Origin: a virus
DNA: 64,000 nucleotides
Strand: one strand, 5' to 3'
Virus record (IMG/VR): IMGVR_UViG_3300032053_000019
Span: 1-64,000 of that record
Positions 1-8,397 of this stretch are shown one piece after another (position 1 is the first letter of the stretch; the number at the start of each line of letters is the position of its first letter). The position numbers and the translations under genes were made by a program. The notes under the pieces are model-generated. The model was given only the letters and a program-made list of their open reading frames with translations, ran no database searches and was not told where the DNA came from.

Positions 1-678
1 ATTGCTAACAGGGTGCAGGTACCCATTGTTAGTGTTTGTAACAGGCAGTGCCCCGAATGCTGTGCTAGGGAACGATTGACCTGGTATAACAAACAGATTA
101 AGGAATTGGAAATTCCAATAGAGGAACTTCGACGAGTGGGTAATTTGATCGGTAAGATTGGTAGGATTGAGATTACTGGAGGGGAACCCACCCTTCACTC
201 AAAGTTTGAGGAATTGACCAACAACTTGGAAACAATCTTTCAGTGCAACGACTTCATGTTAGTTACTAATGGATGGTTGTTTGGAAAAGATCCCTCAAAA
301 CTTCCGTTGTTGCTGAAGTACCAGCGTGTTTGGGTGTCCCATTATACCGAGCAATTTGTTGCCCGGCATGGAGGAGTATCAAACACGTTTGAGTATATGT
401 TGGTAACACAGTTTTTACAAGCCCATCATCATCTCAATGTTATGAAAGTTCAGATAGATGGGCATGTGCCTTATGGAGAACCCCCCTACGAAGGAACTCC
501 TTGTGCTCATTATTGGTCTGACATGATTGCCTACCATGAAGGACAGTTGTTTGGTTGTTGTGTGGCATGGAGTCTCCCCCTACAGGGGAAGGGGATTCCG
601 TTGACCTCGGAGTGGAGAGATCATGTGAAGGAGATTGAACTCCCTTGTGAGACTTGTTTTCGATCGGGAGGTAGATAA
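1..678 (+). CDS. Radical SAM protein, possibly 5'-truncated
   Basis: Radical SAM enzyme that would bind a 4Fe-4S cluster and cleave S-adenosylmethionine. Counted from the GTG at 13, the cluster motif CX3CX2C is Cys9, Cys13 and Cys16, and TGGEP at residues 55-59 is the SAM-binding motif. Cys164, Cys182, Cys183 and the C212xxC215 pair near the end resemble a short auxiliary-cluster (twitch or SPASM-like) region. The frame is open to the window edge, so the GTG may not be the true start; at about 220 residues it is short for the family. It is followed 2 bp later by a glycosyltransferase gene and then a methyltransferase-like gene, suggesting a joint modification task. The substrate is unknown. 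It lacks the QGEG signature of QueE. Confidence 0.8.
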   Translation: MANRVQVPIVSVCNRQCPECCARERLTWYNKQIKELEIPIEELRRVGNLIGKIGRIEITGGEPTLHSKFEELTNNLETIFQCNDFMLVTNGWLFGKDPSKLPLLLKYQRVWVSHYTEQFVARHGGVSNTFEYMLVTQFLQAHHHLNVMKVQIDGHVPYGEPPYEGTPCAHYWSDMIAYHEGQLFGCCVAWSLPLQGKGIPLTSEWRDHVKEIELPCETCFRSGGR

Positions 679-679
679 C

Positions 680-1450
680 ATGAGAGTTACTGTAGGAATG
701 ATTGCTTACAATGCCTCTCCTGTTATCGGTGCGGCCATTCGGAGCACCTATCCCTATGTCGATGACATCATCGTTGTTGATGGTTCGGCACATGGCCCTT
801 CGACTGATGATACTGTTACGATGGCGAAGTCAATTGGATCTCGTGTTAGTGTGGTATCGGGAGTTTTTGCAAAACCAGATGGTAGCTGGGATGAACGAAG
901 GCAACGTCAAACCTATTTGGACTTGATGGGACGAAGTGAGGAACGGTGGGGTTTGTCTCAGGATGCCGATGAGGTCTATGATAAGGAAAATATTCTAAAA
1001 CTGATTGAATCTATGGATAACGCAAAGTCAGATATAGATATCATAAGTCATAGGTTTATCCATTTCTGGAGAAACCTAAATCAAATTGTAACTGGTAGTC
1101 AATGGTCAATGGCACGAATGGAGAGTTGTGCATTCCGATTGACTGAAGGTATAAAAATAGTTAACAATAATACAATGGCTGGTTTTCGCCATGGGTGGCC
1201 AGGATGCTGGTCTCACCGGGATGATATCTTTGTCTATCATTATGGGCATGCTTTATCTTATGAGAGATGCTTGTTCAGAGTACGGGAATACTTTCTAGCG
1301 GGATATGTTGGTGATCAAAGTCGGTACTCACTTGAGGAGCACCTAAAAGAATGGAATCGTATTTATAATTTAAAGTTACCAGGTGTGGTTCCCTATATCG
1401 GTCGCCAACCTGAGACTATCCTGCCTTTGATAGGGAGTTACTTCAAATGA
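680..1450 (+). CDS. Family 2-like glycosyltransferase
   Basis: A 256-residue GT-A type glycosyltransferase that would transfer a sugar from a nucleotide-sugar donor. The N-terminus has the usual beta-strand and VDGS (33-36) arrangement, and DADE at 95-98 is the DxD-type metal and nucleotide-binding motif. The ATG at 680 lies 1 bp after the radical SAM stop codon; an in-frame codon at 635 is inside that gene and less likely. The stop overlaps the next start as ATGA. In phages such enzymes modify virion glycans, host surface glycans or hypermodified DNA bases; the acceptor cannot be told here. Confidence 0.8.
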   Translation: MRVTVGMIAYNASPVIGAAIRSTYPYVDDIIVVDGSAHGPSTDDTVTMAKSIGSRVSVVSGVFAKPDGSWDERRQRQTYLDLMGRSEERWGLSQDADEVYDKENILKLIESMDNAKSDIDIISHRFIHFWRNLNQIVTGSQWSMARMESCAFRLTEGIKIVNNNTMAGFRHGWPGCWSHRDDIFVYHYGHALSYERCLFRVREYFLAGYVGDQSRYSLEEHLKEWNRIYNLKLPGVVPYIGRQPETILPLIGSYFK

Positions 1451-1968
1451 CCGAAGCACAGTTCCTAGAGGGATTTGTAGAAGATGTCTTCTCGTATAAG
1501 ACAGTCTTGTATGTAGGAGCCTCCCCAGCTAGGCAAATCTTGACGAAGGAGTTCAAGGACCACGGGGCAGTGATTGACCTCGTGGAGGTTTGGCCGCCCA
1601 ATTTGGACTCTTTGATCAAGACACACATTGGAGTGTTTGATAACTTCATCCTTGGAGATGTACGAAAGTTGAACGAAGTCATCAACCGGACCTATGACGT
1701 GGTCTGCTGGTGGCATGGTCCTGAACATGTGACCAAGGAGGAGTTTGAATCGACACTTCAAGGATTAACAAAATATGCCAACCATCTTGTGGTGGTGGCT
1801 TGCCCCTACGGGAACTATCCACAAGGGGCACTTGAAGGTAACCAGTTTGAGATTCATCACCAGGCACTCACCCCAGAAGACTTCCATCGAATAGGATGGT
1901 ACGCGATTAGCTTTGGTAAGAAGCATAATCCATGGTCTTGGGTGATGGCTTGGTATCGTAAATCATAA
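1447..1968 (+). CDS. Class I SAM-dependent methyltransferase-like protein
   Basis: A 173-residue protein with a Rossmann-like pattern: YVGAS at 22-26 (motif I position), an acidic residue after the second strand (LVEVW, 45-49), GDVR at 70-73, and YDVVCWWHGPEH at 83-94 where catalytic motif IV would be. It resembles compact class I methyltransferases, but the glycine-rich loop is short, so activity is uncertain. It overlaps the glycosyltransferase stop by 4 bp and is probably translationally coupled. It may act on the product of the preceding radical SAM or glycosyltransferase enzymes. Confidence 0.6.
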   Translation: MTEAQFLEGFVEDVFSYKTVLYVGASPARQILTKEFKDHGAVIDLVEVWPPNLDSLIKTHIGVFDNFILGDVRKLNEVINRTYDVVCWWHGPEHVTKEEFESTLQGLTKYANHLVVVACPYGNYPQGALEGNQFEIHHQALTPEDFHRIGWYAISFGKKHNPWSWVMAWYRKS

Positions 1969-1978
1969 GGAGGAAGTT

Positions 1979-2158
1979 ATGAAAAACTTTTTTAGTGGGA
2001 TCGTTACTTTCCTTAAGGCGATCAAACTGCGGTGGTGGTTCGTATACGTGGCCTATGCGCTATTCGTATACATCCATCTCTTTGGGATTCTCGGCACGAT
2101 CGGCATGACCGTGGCGATTATCCTATTCCACAACAAGATCGACGCACTCGGAAAATAG
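1979..2158 (+). CDS. Small two-helix membrane protein (59 aa)
   Basis: Short gene with an ideal ribosome site (AAGGAGGAAGTT) before ATG 1979. The 59-residue product has a basic amphipathic N-terminus, a tryptophan/tyrosine-rich hydrophobic stretch (about 18-40) and a second hydrophobic stretch (about 38-50) ending in a short basic tail, so it is probably an inner-membrane protein. No family recognised; holin-like size but no supporting lysis context. Confidence 0.6.
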   Translation: MKNFFSGIVTFLKAIKLRWWFVYVAYALFVYIHLFGILGTIGMTVAIILFHNKIDALGK

Positions 2159-2175
2159 TGTGTGAGGAGTCTGTA

Positions 2176-2430
2176 ATGGAAACGCCAGGCAGTCTGATAG
2201 ACAAACTCTTTACGGTTGACCATAAACTTTGGAACCAGGAAGATATTGCCCAGACGCCTGGGGCCGACGACAAGACAGTGGCTAGTGCCAAGAGAAAGAT
2301 CAGTATGCTGAATCTTCAGAGAAACGCACTCATTCAGGAATTCGATGAATTAATTTGTGATATCCTTTCAGGAAAGAAGACAGCGGTTGTCTTTCCTCAG
2401 TTGAAGGATTATGCCAAGAGTGGTGGTTAA
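2176..2430 (+). CDS. DUF4254-like small protein
   Basis: An 84-residue protein. The stretch LWNQEDIAQTPGADD followed by AKRKI and LNLQRNALIQ matches the pattern I remember for DUF4254 proteins (LWhQED..R....D..Ia..KR.Id.lNQqRNd). Members elsewhere occur in or near glycan-biosynthesis loci; the function is unproven. ATG 2176 has a GAGGAGT ribosome site. An upstream in-frame codon at 2032 would overlap the preceding membrane protein gene and is rejected. The position behind a glycosyltransferase fits a glycan-related role, which is inference. Confidence 0.6.
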   Translation: METPGSLIDKLFTVDHKLWNQEDIAQTPGADDKTVASAKRKISMLNLQRNALIQEFDELICDILSGKKTAVVFPQLKDYAKSGG

Positions 2431-2432
2431 TA

Positions 2433-2597
2433 ATGTTAGAAGCAGAGCGTAGTCGGATTGAAGTAAAACCGACCAAGATTACTAACCACAGAGACGTCGA
2501 TGTAGTGGTTAGAGATTTTTACGGACACGAGCATGTTCTTTTTCCTATGATGGAAAAGGAGCTATTGATGGTTTCGACGAAGGGGAATAAGAAATGA
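2433..2597 (+). CDS. Hypothetical protein (54 aa)
   Basis: Small gene starting 2 bp after the previous stop and ending in an ATGA overlap with the next gene. The product is charged, without cysteines or membrane segments, and ends in a lysine-rich tail. No family recognised; the tight coupling on both sides is the main support. Confidence 0.5.
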   Translation: MLEAERSRIEVKPTKITNHRDVDVVVRDFYGHEHVLFPMMEKELLMVSTKGNKK

Positions 2598-3523
2598 ACG
2601 GTAACTTTGTAACGTTTACATGTGCAGGAAATCTTTTCGCTACTAAACTTGCCGACAACGCTGTTGCCAATGGTTGGGTCAGGAGTGAGGCAGGATATGA
2701 CTGGATTAAGCCCGTCAACTCAAACAATGTTTGTCTAGGAAGACTGGCCTACCTTGCGGCTATCAGAATCTATACTGAGTTAAGTGTCACAGGCTTCCAG
2801 TATACTATCTTTGAGCCGGCGGTAAGGGAATCCTATGACGCTGGTTCACATGCTGGAATAGGTTTGGGATGGGTAGGATGGGGGAATCCTATCTATTGGG
2901 CCGGACGAACTGAGAATGATCTTGCTAGAGATTTTACCTTTGAAGGTTGGATGGATGCTAACTGTATCATTGGTAATGTGAAGCCAGATCCCTCTATTAC
3001 TGGGGCTACCACTTTCCCAATTTTCTTCTGTGTGACCAAGGGTTTTGACGGAGTTAATCGCTTGGTTGGATTGGATATGATGCCTGCCGCATCTGCGTAT
3101 CGTTGTAATGCAAGACTTATCTATGCCGCTGATGCACTGGCCTACTTTAAGGGATTGCAATCTGGTGGTCTTGGAGTGTGGGGCTTCGATAACAAAGCCA
3201 GACTTTCTAGATTATACCTTTTCAGAGGTGGGGTGGCAATAGCGGATGTGATCAACTCGGCGGCAATCTTGGGATCGTTTGAAGATCCGGTAACCGGCAT
3301 ACCTTATCTTCTTTGTAGTAAGAGTCAGGGTGTTGAAGTTTACAATGACGAGTGCATTCTGAACATTGGTGGGACAGATTATTATTACAGATGTCTTTAT
3401 CCCACGTTGACCCCTCCCCATACAATTATGATGACAAACAAATCTTCGAACTTCAACGCCATTGTGGCTCCCTCTGCGAAGGGGGTTGATGAAATACTTA
3501 CTTACTGGGTAAGGAGATTGTAA
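2594..3523 (+). CDS. Putative virion or adhesin protein (309 aa)
   Basis: A 309-residue protein rich in glycine, aromatics and alternating polar and hydrophobic segments, typical of beta-rich phage structural or receptor-binding proteins. No signal peptide, membrane helix or enzyme motif is visible. It starts in an ATGA overlap with the small gene before it and is followed by a zinc-ribbon peptide and a LamG-type tail protein, so a tail-tip or decoration role is likely but unproven. Confidence 0.55.
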   Translation: MNGNFVTFTCAGNLFATKLADNAVANGWVRSEAGYDWIKPVNSNNVCLGRLAYLAAIRIYTELSVTGFQYTIFEPAVRESYDAGSHAGIGLGWVGWGNPIYWAGRTENDLARDFTFEGWMDANCIIGNVKPDPSITGATTFPIFFCVTKGFDGVNRLVGLDMMPAASAYRCNARLIYAADALAYFKGLQSGGLGVWGFDNKARLSRLYLFRGGVAIADVINSAAILGSFEDPVTGIPYLLCSKSQGVEVYNDECILNIGGTDYYYRCLYPTLTPPHTIMMTNKSSNFNAIVAPSAKGVDEILTYWVRRL

Positions 3524-3524
3524 G

Positions 3525-3677
3525 ATGGAAGAGAACTGTAGTGCCTGTGGAAAGAAACTTGAAGCTCAGGAAAAAATCTATTACGATATTCCTGCTGGTT
3601 CGAAAAAGGTTCTTTGCCAGACGTGCTATGATCAATATATGATGTCACTATCTGAAACTGGAACACAACCGGAGTAA
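3525..3677 (+). CDS. Small zinc-ribbon-like protein (50 aa)
   Basis: A 50-residue protein with two CxxC pairs (CSAC near the N-terminus, CQTC about 24 residues later), the spacing of a small treble-clef or zinc-ribbon fold. It sits 1 bp after the previous gene and 5 bp before the LamG protein. Preceded by AAGGAGATTGTAAG. Function unknown; small zinc ribbons of this type recur in this genome (see 60585). Confidence 0.6.
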   Translation: MEENCSACGKKLEAQEKIYYDIPAGSKKVLCQTCYDQYMMSLSETGTQPE

Positions 3678-3682
3678 CTAAA

Positions 3683-5815
3683 ATGGGTTGGGTAACGGGT
3701 TGGACATACAGAAAGAGTCACACCATTACTCCCTCTGCTGGTGCTGGGCAGAATTACCAGAAAAGAATAGTGGTGCACTTTAGTGCGGGAACTGATAGTG
3801 GTGAAGATATTTATCTCTCTGGTAAATGTAAAGCAAATTTCGGAGACATAAGATTTACAAATAGTAGTGGAGCTTTTCTGCTTGATCATTGGTTGGATAA
3901 GAAGGTCGATGGGAACTATGCTATTTTCTGGGTTAAAGTATCCGATGATTTAAGCACGTATGATAAGAAGATTTATATCTACTACGGAAATGCGAGTGCC
4001 CTATCGGCGTCCAACGGAGATGCTACTTTCATTTTCTTTGACGACTTTGAGACTAATCTAAATAGATGGTCTTGTTTCGGACTAACTGGCCTGCGTTTCT
4101 CAGGTTCTAATAATTTAGGTTCCCCTTTAGGGTTTGGAACGATCGCTGACTTCGATGGTCTCAGTCCCTTTACATTAGAGTGCTGGTTCAGAACTTCCGG
4201 TACGGGCGAACAACCACTAATAACGAGGATGAACTTGGATGGAAATGGGCGTGGTTACTGCTTGTTTGTCATAAACAATCACATTGGATATGAATTGAGA
4301 AGTAATCGTACTCCCTCAAGTGATATACAGATTGAAACGAATGTTCGAACCATCAACGATGGGAATTGGCATCATCTGGTTGCCTCCTATGATGGTTCAC
4401 GACAGGCGTCTGGCATCCACATTTACTTGGATGGAACAGAAGAGCCCTTCACCACTTTAGTGAATACTCTAAACGACACAATCAGCAATCCTTCAAGGTT
4501 CAATGTGGCCACGTATGGTGGATTCTATTACTTTACTGGAGATATAGATGAGATTGTAGTTTATACTTCGGTCTTGACACTGGTAGACATCGTTGCTCGT
4601 TATAATAATGGAGAGGGCACCGAAGACATACTAGGTGGTACAGTCTACGCCCACTGGCCTCTTGATGAAGGTTCCGGAGGTGATGTGGTTGATGTCTCTG
4701 GACATCCTGAACGAAACTTGTGGCTAGTCACAGCCGGTGGACCTATGCCGGCTTGGATTACTGGAATAATTGGAGCGCCTGTGCCTTCTTTCGATCATGC
4801 TTATTCTGGTACTAAAGGTGCGAAGATACCTATAGCAACCCTTATGTCTCATAACCAACTTCCTTATGATAACATCGCCGTTCATGTTCATCTTTATGAT
4901 GAAATGTTACCAGTACCTGAGTATACTGTTTTTAGTATTGATGCTGGGGAGGCCGAGGTATCTTTTATTGGATTAATTACTGATGGTGACCAGTACGAAT
5001 ACCAATTGCTGGGTATCAATTATAACAGCGGTGTTCCTAGAACGATTGGATGGCATGAGTTTATAACAAGAAGCTCGTTGGGTCTTAAACAATTCATTAT
5101 TGATGGAAACATCATGCCAGTTACGGGTGTGGGAGTTTGGAATCCTGTAACTTTTCTTATTGTGGCGGGCACCTCCCAGGCGGTGGCTTACTGGGACTCG
5201 ATTTTTTATACAAAGTTTGTTTCTCCTGAACCTGCTCACGGCGAGTGGGGTGCAGAGGAGACTGGTAGTGGAGTAACAACGTTTATTGCTGAGGATATTG
5301 AAAGTTCCGTTCCTGAGAAGGCACGGACGTTGGACGATGTTATTTATCTTCTAGCACAACATCCTTTGAATGTTGAAGATGCGTTAGTGACTCTACTTGG
5401 TTCTCTACATCTTCCCACTTCTTCTGAAGATTTACTTGTGGTTCTATCTAAATACTTTCACATTCCAATTTCGTCTGAGGAGTTACTTGAAGTCTTAACA
5501 AAGAAATTCCGGTCGGTTGAAGAGTTGGTACTTGCTTTATCAGAAACTCTCCACATTCCAATTTCGTCTGAGGATTTGATAACTTCTTTAGCAAGTTTTC
5601 TTCACATTCCAATTTTATCAGAGGATATGCTTCTGGTATTACTGGCAAAGAGAATATTGTCAACCGAGGAGGTTATTCTGTCATTGCTGGCACAGAGAAT
5701 ACTACAAGGACAAGATACTATTTATGAACGATCTCTGCTATATCGGTCTCGTTTGATGGCATTTCCTATATTTGGAGGAAGTCATGTTATTCAAGTCAAG
5801 GGTGAGGAAGGGTAA
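3683..5815 (+). CDS. Tail adhesin with DUF2341 and LamG domains
   Basis: A 710-residue probable tail fibre or receptor-binding protein. Residues about 5-125 match DUF2341 (RKSHTIT start, IYIYYGN and FFDDFE near the end). About 130-310 is a LamG/concanavalin-like jelly roll (FTLECWFRT and WHHLVASYDG are its hallmarks), and a second LamG-like start (AHWPLDEGSGG) follows. The last 150 residues are helical repeats of about 17-19 residues built on HIPISSE. Such modules bind carbohydrate, so it probably contacts host glycans. The stop overlaps the next start by TAATG. Confidence 0.75.
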   Translation: MGWVTGWTYRKSHTITPSAGAGQNYQKRIVVHFSAGTDSGEDIYLSGKCKANFGDIRFTNSSGAFLLDHWLDKKVDGNYAIFWVKVSDDLSTYDKKIYIYYGNASALSASNGDATFIFFDDFETNLNRWSCFGLTGLRFSGSNNLGSPLGFGTIADFDGLSPFTLECWFRTSGTGEQPLITRMNLDGNGRGYCLFVINNHIGYELRSNRTPSSDIQIETNVRTINDGNWHHLVASYDGSRQASGIHIYLDGTEEPFTTLVNTLNDTISNPSRFNVATYGGFYYFTGDIDEIVVYTSVLTLVDIVARYNNGEGTEDILGGTVYAHWPLDEGSGGDVVDVSGHPERNLWLVTAGGPMPAWITGIIGAPVPSFDHAYSGTKGAKIPIATLMSHNQLPYDNIAVHVHLYDEMLPVPEYTVFSIDAGEAEVSFIGLITDGDQYEYQLLGINYNSGVPRTIGWHEFITRSSLGLKQFIIDGNIMPVTGVGVWNPVTFLIVAGTSQAVAYWDSIFYTKFVSPEPAHGEWGAEETGSGVTTFIAEDIESSVPEKARTLDDVIYLLAQHPLNVEDALVTLLGSLHLPTSSEDLLVVLSKYFHIPISSEELLEVLTKKFRSVEELVLALSETLHIPISSEDLITSLASFLHIPILSEDMLLVLLAKRILSTEEVILSLLAQRILQGQDTIYERSLLYRSRLMAFPIFGGSHVIQVKGEEG
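5387..5710 (+). repeat. Helical HIPISSE-type repeats in the adhesin C-terminus
   Basis: Five or six imperfect units of about 14-19 codons. The core reads (H)IP(I/T)SSE(D/E)LL followed by a leucine-rich helix. At DNA level CACATTCCAATTTCGTCTGA occurs twice almost exactly and a third copy is diverged, indicating recent duplication. Repeat number could change by recombination. Confidence 0.7.
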
Positions 5816-7044
5816 TGAGAAAACTTGGAGATATGATCACACTTGATTTTACGACACACAATCCATCTACCGGGATGGTTCAAGATGCGGATCTCCTACC
5901 TATCTGTGAGGTTTTTGATAACAACATTGACATTCCCATCCTTACACCAGTTGTAATAAAGAGAACTGGACAAACCGGGGACTACAGAGTCAGTATAGAG
6001 GCAACTATTGGTAATGGGTTTGGAGTAGGAAGAACTTACAATGTTATTGCGTCTGCAACTGTAAACTCCGTTTCGGCAAAGGCAAGGATAGGCATATTTG
6101 TTTTGGATTCAAAAAGCAACCAGGATGTCGTTGATGAAGTTGGTCTTATGAGGACCGAGACGGATAAGATTCAAGATATCGTTGAGGATGTTAGTCTTGT
6201 AAAGATTGAGACGGACAAAGTTCAGGATCTCGTCAATGAAGTTAATCTTGTGAAGGACAAAGTCACAGATGTTACTAGTGATGTTGTTCTGATCAAATCT
6301 GAAACGGATAAGATTCAAGAAGTTGCCGATGAGATTGATCTTGTAAAGATTGAGACAGATAAGATATCAGGTCTTGTCAATACTGTTGACCTTGTAAAGA
6401 CCGAAGTAGATAAAATCCAGATTATTAAGCCTGAGACGGATAAGATTCAAGATATCGTTGAAATTGCCGGTCTGATCAAGCCTGAGACAAATAAGATTCA
6501 GGGTATTGCTAATAAGGTTGTTGCACTTCAGGGAATTGTTGCTTATGAAACAGACAAGATTCAGCACAGTATTGCTGATGAGGTGGGCAAGATTCAGGAA
6601 CTTACTGGTGAGATTGATCTTGTAAAGATTGAGACAGATAAGATTCAGGATCTTGCTGAGGAAGTTATTCTGATCAAGGCCGAGACGGATAAGATTGTAG
6701 ACGTTGAGTCCGAGACAGATAAGATTCAGGACCTTTCTAATAAAGTTGTCATACTTCAGGGAGTTGTTGCTTATGAAACAGACAAGATTCAGCACAGTAT
6801 TGCTGATGAGGTTGGCAAGATTCAGGAACTTACTGGTGAGATTGGTCTTGTAAAGAACGAGACAGATAAGATTCAAAGCATCGCAGTTGATGCGAAGTTT
6901 ATTAGAGAAGTTGAAAGTGGAAGATGGGAGATTAGAGGTTCACAGATGATTTTTTATTCTGGGGAAGATTCCGTCGAACTTATGAGATTCGATATTACAA
7001 AAGATGCTAGTGGTAATGCTATAATGAGGACGAGGGTGTTATGA
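5815..7044 (+). CDS. Coiled-coil tail fibre protein with ETDKIQ repeats
   Basis: A 409-residue fibre. Residues about 1-100 form an Ig-like or BppU-type N-terminal domain (begins with GDMITLDF; ends with GIFVLDS). Residues 105-360 are dense repeats of (I/P)ETDKIQ and LVK(I/T)E, a heptad-like coiled coil probably trimeric. The last 45 residues (GRWEIRGSQMIFY) are a small globular tip domain seen at the ends of phage fibre or baseplate proteins. It is translationally coupled to the adhesin gene before it. It probably links virion and host surface. Confidence 0.75.
   Translation: MRKLGDMITLDFTTHNPSTGMVQDADLLPICEVFDNNIDIPILTPVVIKRTGQTGDYRVSIEATIGNGFGVGRTYNVIASATVNSVSAKARIGIFVLDSKSNQDVVDEVGLMRTETDKIQDIVEDVSLVKIETDKVQDLVNEVNLVKDKVTDVTSDVVLIKSETDKIQEVADEIDLVKIETDKISGLVNTVDLVKTEVDKIQIIKPETDKIQDIVEIAGLIKPETNKIQGIANKVVALQGIVAYETDKIQHSIADEVGKIQELTGEIDLVKIETDKIQDLAEEVILIKAETDKIVDVESETDKIQDLSNKVVILQGVVAYETDKIQHSIADEVGKIQELTGEIGLVKNETDKIQSIAVDAKFIREVESGRWEIRGSQMIFYSGEDSVELMRFDITKDASGNAIMRTRVL
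6511..6855 (+). repeat. 117-bp near-identical direct repeat inside the fibre gene
   Basis: Positions 6511-6627 and 6739-6855 are nearly identical and offset by 228 bp (76 codons), so the copies are in frame. Both encode LQG(I/V)VAYETDKIQ followed by ADEVGKIQELTGEI. A recent internal duplication lengthened the coiled-coil shaft. Confidence 0.85.
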
Positions 7045-7211
7045 ACGATTTAATTTTAAGGGGTTATGGTCATCTTAATCTAGTTGTGACCCGAGGACTC
7101 ATGTTTGGAAAGATAGCATCTATTCGTACTGAACTACTTCAATTTGTTTCGAAGTTTACAGGGACTCTGCCGTTCCAATCTAAGTTTAGGAGATTCGTCG
7201 ATGGGATATAA
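7041..7211 (+). CDS. Small repeat protein with FQSKF-type motif (56 aa)
   Basis: A 56-residue basic protein that overlaps the end of the fibre gene by 4 bp (ATGA). Its C-terminal half carries FVSKF and FQSKF about 11 residues apart, a pattern repeated in the next small gene. It may be a structural beta-repeat peptide. No family recognised. Confidence 0.5.
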   Translation: MNDLILRGYGHLNLVVTRGLMFGKIASIRTELLQFVSKFTGTLPFQSKFRRFVDGI

Positions 7212-7368
7212 ATTGCACTTCAAACCGATGCTACAGTTTGTGTCCAAACTGCGGTGGAGAGAATTGTTTCAGTCAAGATTTCGTAGAGAATCTATACAAC
7301 GAATTTCCAAACTCCGACCTGTTGCTCACTTTCAATCTAAGTGGGAAACGGAAGAATCTGAGGTGTAA
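7201..7368 (+). CDS. Small repeat protein related to its neighbour (55 aa)
   Basis: A 55-residue basic protein starting at ATG 7201 inside the end of the previous gene. It contains FVSKL, FQSRF, RISKL and FQSKW at roughly 11-residue intervals, and LQFVSK plus FQS(K/R)FRR are shared with the upstream peptide, so the pair looks like a tandem duplication. It ends 2 bp before the next start. Function unknown; virion context. Confidence 0.5.
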   Translation: MGYKLHFKPMLQFVSKLRWRELFQSRFRRESIQRISKLRPVAHFQSKWETEESEV

Positions 7369-7370
7369 TT

Positions 7371-7694
7371 ATGGCTAACGAGAAGATTTATATTGGTGAT
7401 GTTGGAACTACCATTGAGGTTGACATGCAGGAGAGCTTGGTAGGATTCTCTGGATTCAAGTTCCTTGTGAAGAAACCTAAGGCGGATGGTTCTGGAGATG
7501 AGCTAAAGACTTGGACTGCCGTTACTAAGTCTGGTGTTGGAAATGAAAAGTTGCTAGTCCACGTCACTGTAGCAGGAGAGGTTGATGCTCCTGGTCACTA
7601 TTACATCCAACCTTACGGAGAGGTTACTGGATGGAAAGGACGCGGTGATACCTTCATTCTGAAAGTACTACCGGTATTTGGGATAGATGCATAG
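7371..7694 (+). CDS. Small virion-region beta protein (107 aa)
   Basis: A 107-residue, glycine- and valine-rich protein with alternating hydrophobic strands and no enzyme motif. It resembles one-domain Ig-like or fibre-attachment proteins of phages, such as the N-terminal BppU-type fold. It lies between the fibre genes and the head-tail connector gene. A specific role cannot be assigned. Confidence 0.5.
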   Translation: MANEKIYIGDVGTTIEVDMQESLVGFSGFKFLVKKPKADGSGDELKTWTAVTKSGVGNEKLLVHVTVAGEVDAPGHYYIQPYGEVTGWKGRGDTFILKVLPVFGIDA

Positions 7695-7705
7695 GAGATA
7701 GTGCC

Positions 7706-8389
7706 ATGGACGAAACTTCGTTAGTTTCTGCAGTACGTACAGAGTTAGGAAAAGTCAGTAATACCACAGATATTACTGACCCTGATATCCTTCGTGAAGC
7801 CGGCTACATCTTGCAGAAAATCTCCGCCGCACTTCCTAAAAAGATTCCTCGGAAGATTACTTCAGTTGCTAATCAAAGGGACTACGATGTAAACGCCTCC
7901 ACCATTCGGGTACAGGCATTGATCTCTAATGAGGAGGTCTCGGCCGACGATCGCATGAAGTTGGGCAGTTATTTGATCGACGAAACTCAGGCTAATGAAG
8001 ACTATCTCTTCCCCTCGTTGTGGATGATCAAGATGATGCGAAGACGCCGGGCCCTTCCCAACCTCCGGTTTGACTTCAATCCTATTGAACGAAAACTCAA
8101 GATTGATCCGGTACCTGAGCAAGCTGGAGAGATCTATTGGTATATTAGTATCGAATCCGCCGGCTGGACGGTCTCTGCAACTCCAACGGAGTTTGAGGAA
8201 CTCTTGGTCACGGGCACGGTTTGGAAATGCCTGCAGATCGTTTTCCTGAGACGTAGTACGGAAGGTGGCATCATGCGTGATGGTGGGCGAGTGGATTACC
8301 CAGCCAGTGCTCTGAAAGGTTATGCTGACTCGGTGAAGGAAGAGTTTTTTGAAACGCTCAAATTGAAGCAAATGCTATACGGACTATAA
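7706..8389 (+). CDS. Head-tail connector (adaptor) protein
   Basis: A 227-residue, mostly helical protein with a middle beta segment (VANQRDYDV and KLKIDPVPEQAGEIYW), the general pattern of gp6/gp15-like adaptor proteins that ring the portal. Position supports this: it precedes a gp10-like protein, tail terminator candidates and the tail tube. Preceded by AGGAGATAGTGCC. Confidence 0.6.
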   Translation: MDETSLVSAVRTELGKVSNTTDITDPDILREAGYILQKISAALPKKIPRKITSVANQRDYDVNASTIRVQALISNEEVSADDRMKLGSYLIDETQANEDYLFPSLWMIKMMRRRRALPNLRFDFNPIERKLKIDPVPEQAGEIYWYISIESAGWTVSATPTEFEELLVTGTVWKCLQIVFLRRSTEGGIMRDGGRVDYPASALKGYADSVKEEFFETLKLKQMLYGL

Positions 8390-8397
8390 GGTAAACT

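Noticed and set aside
440-793. Minus-strand open frames, here and elsewhere (for example 6367-6876, 10384-11070, 58788-59300)
   Set aside because: All lie opposite well-supported + strand genes, have repetitive or frame-shadow composition and lack ribosome sites.
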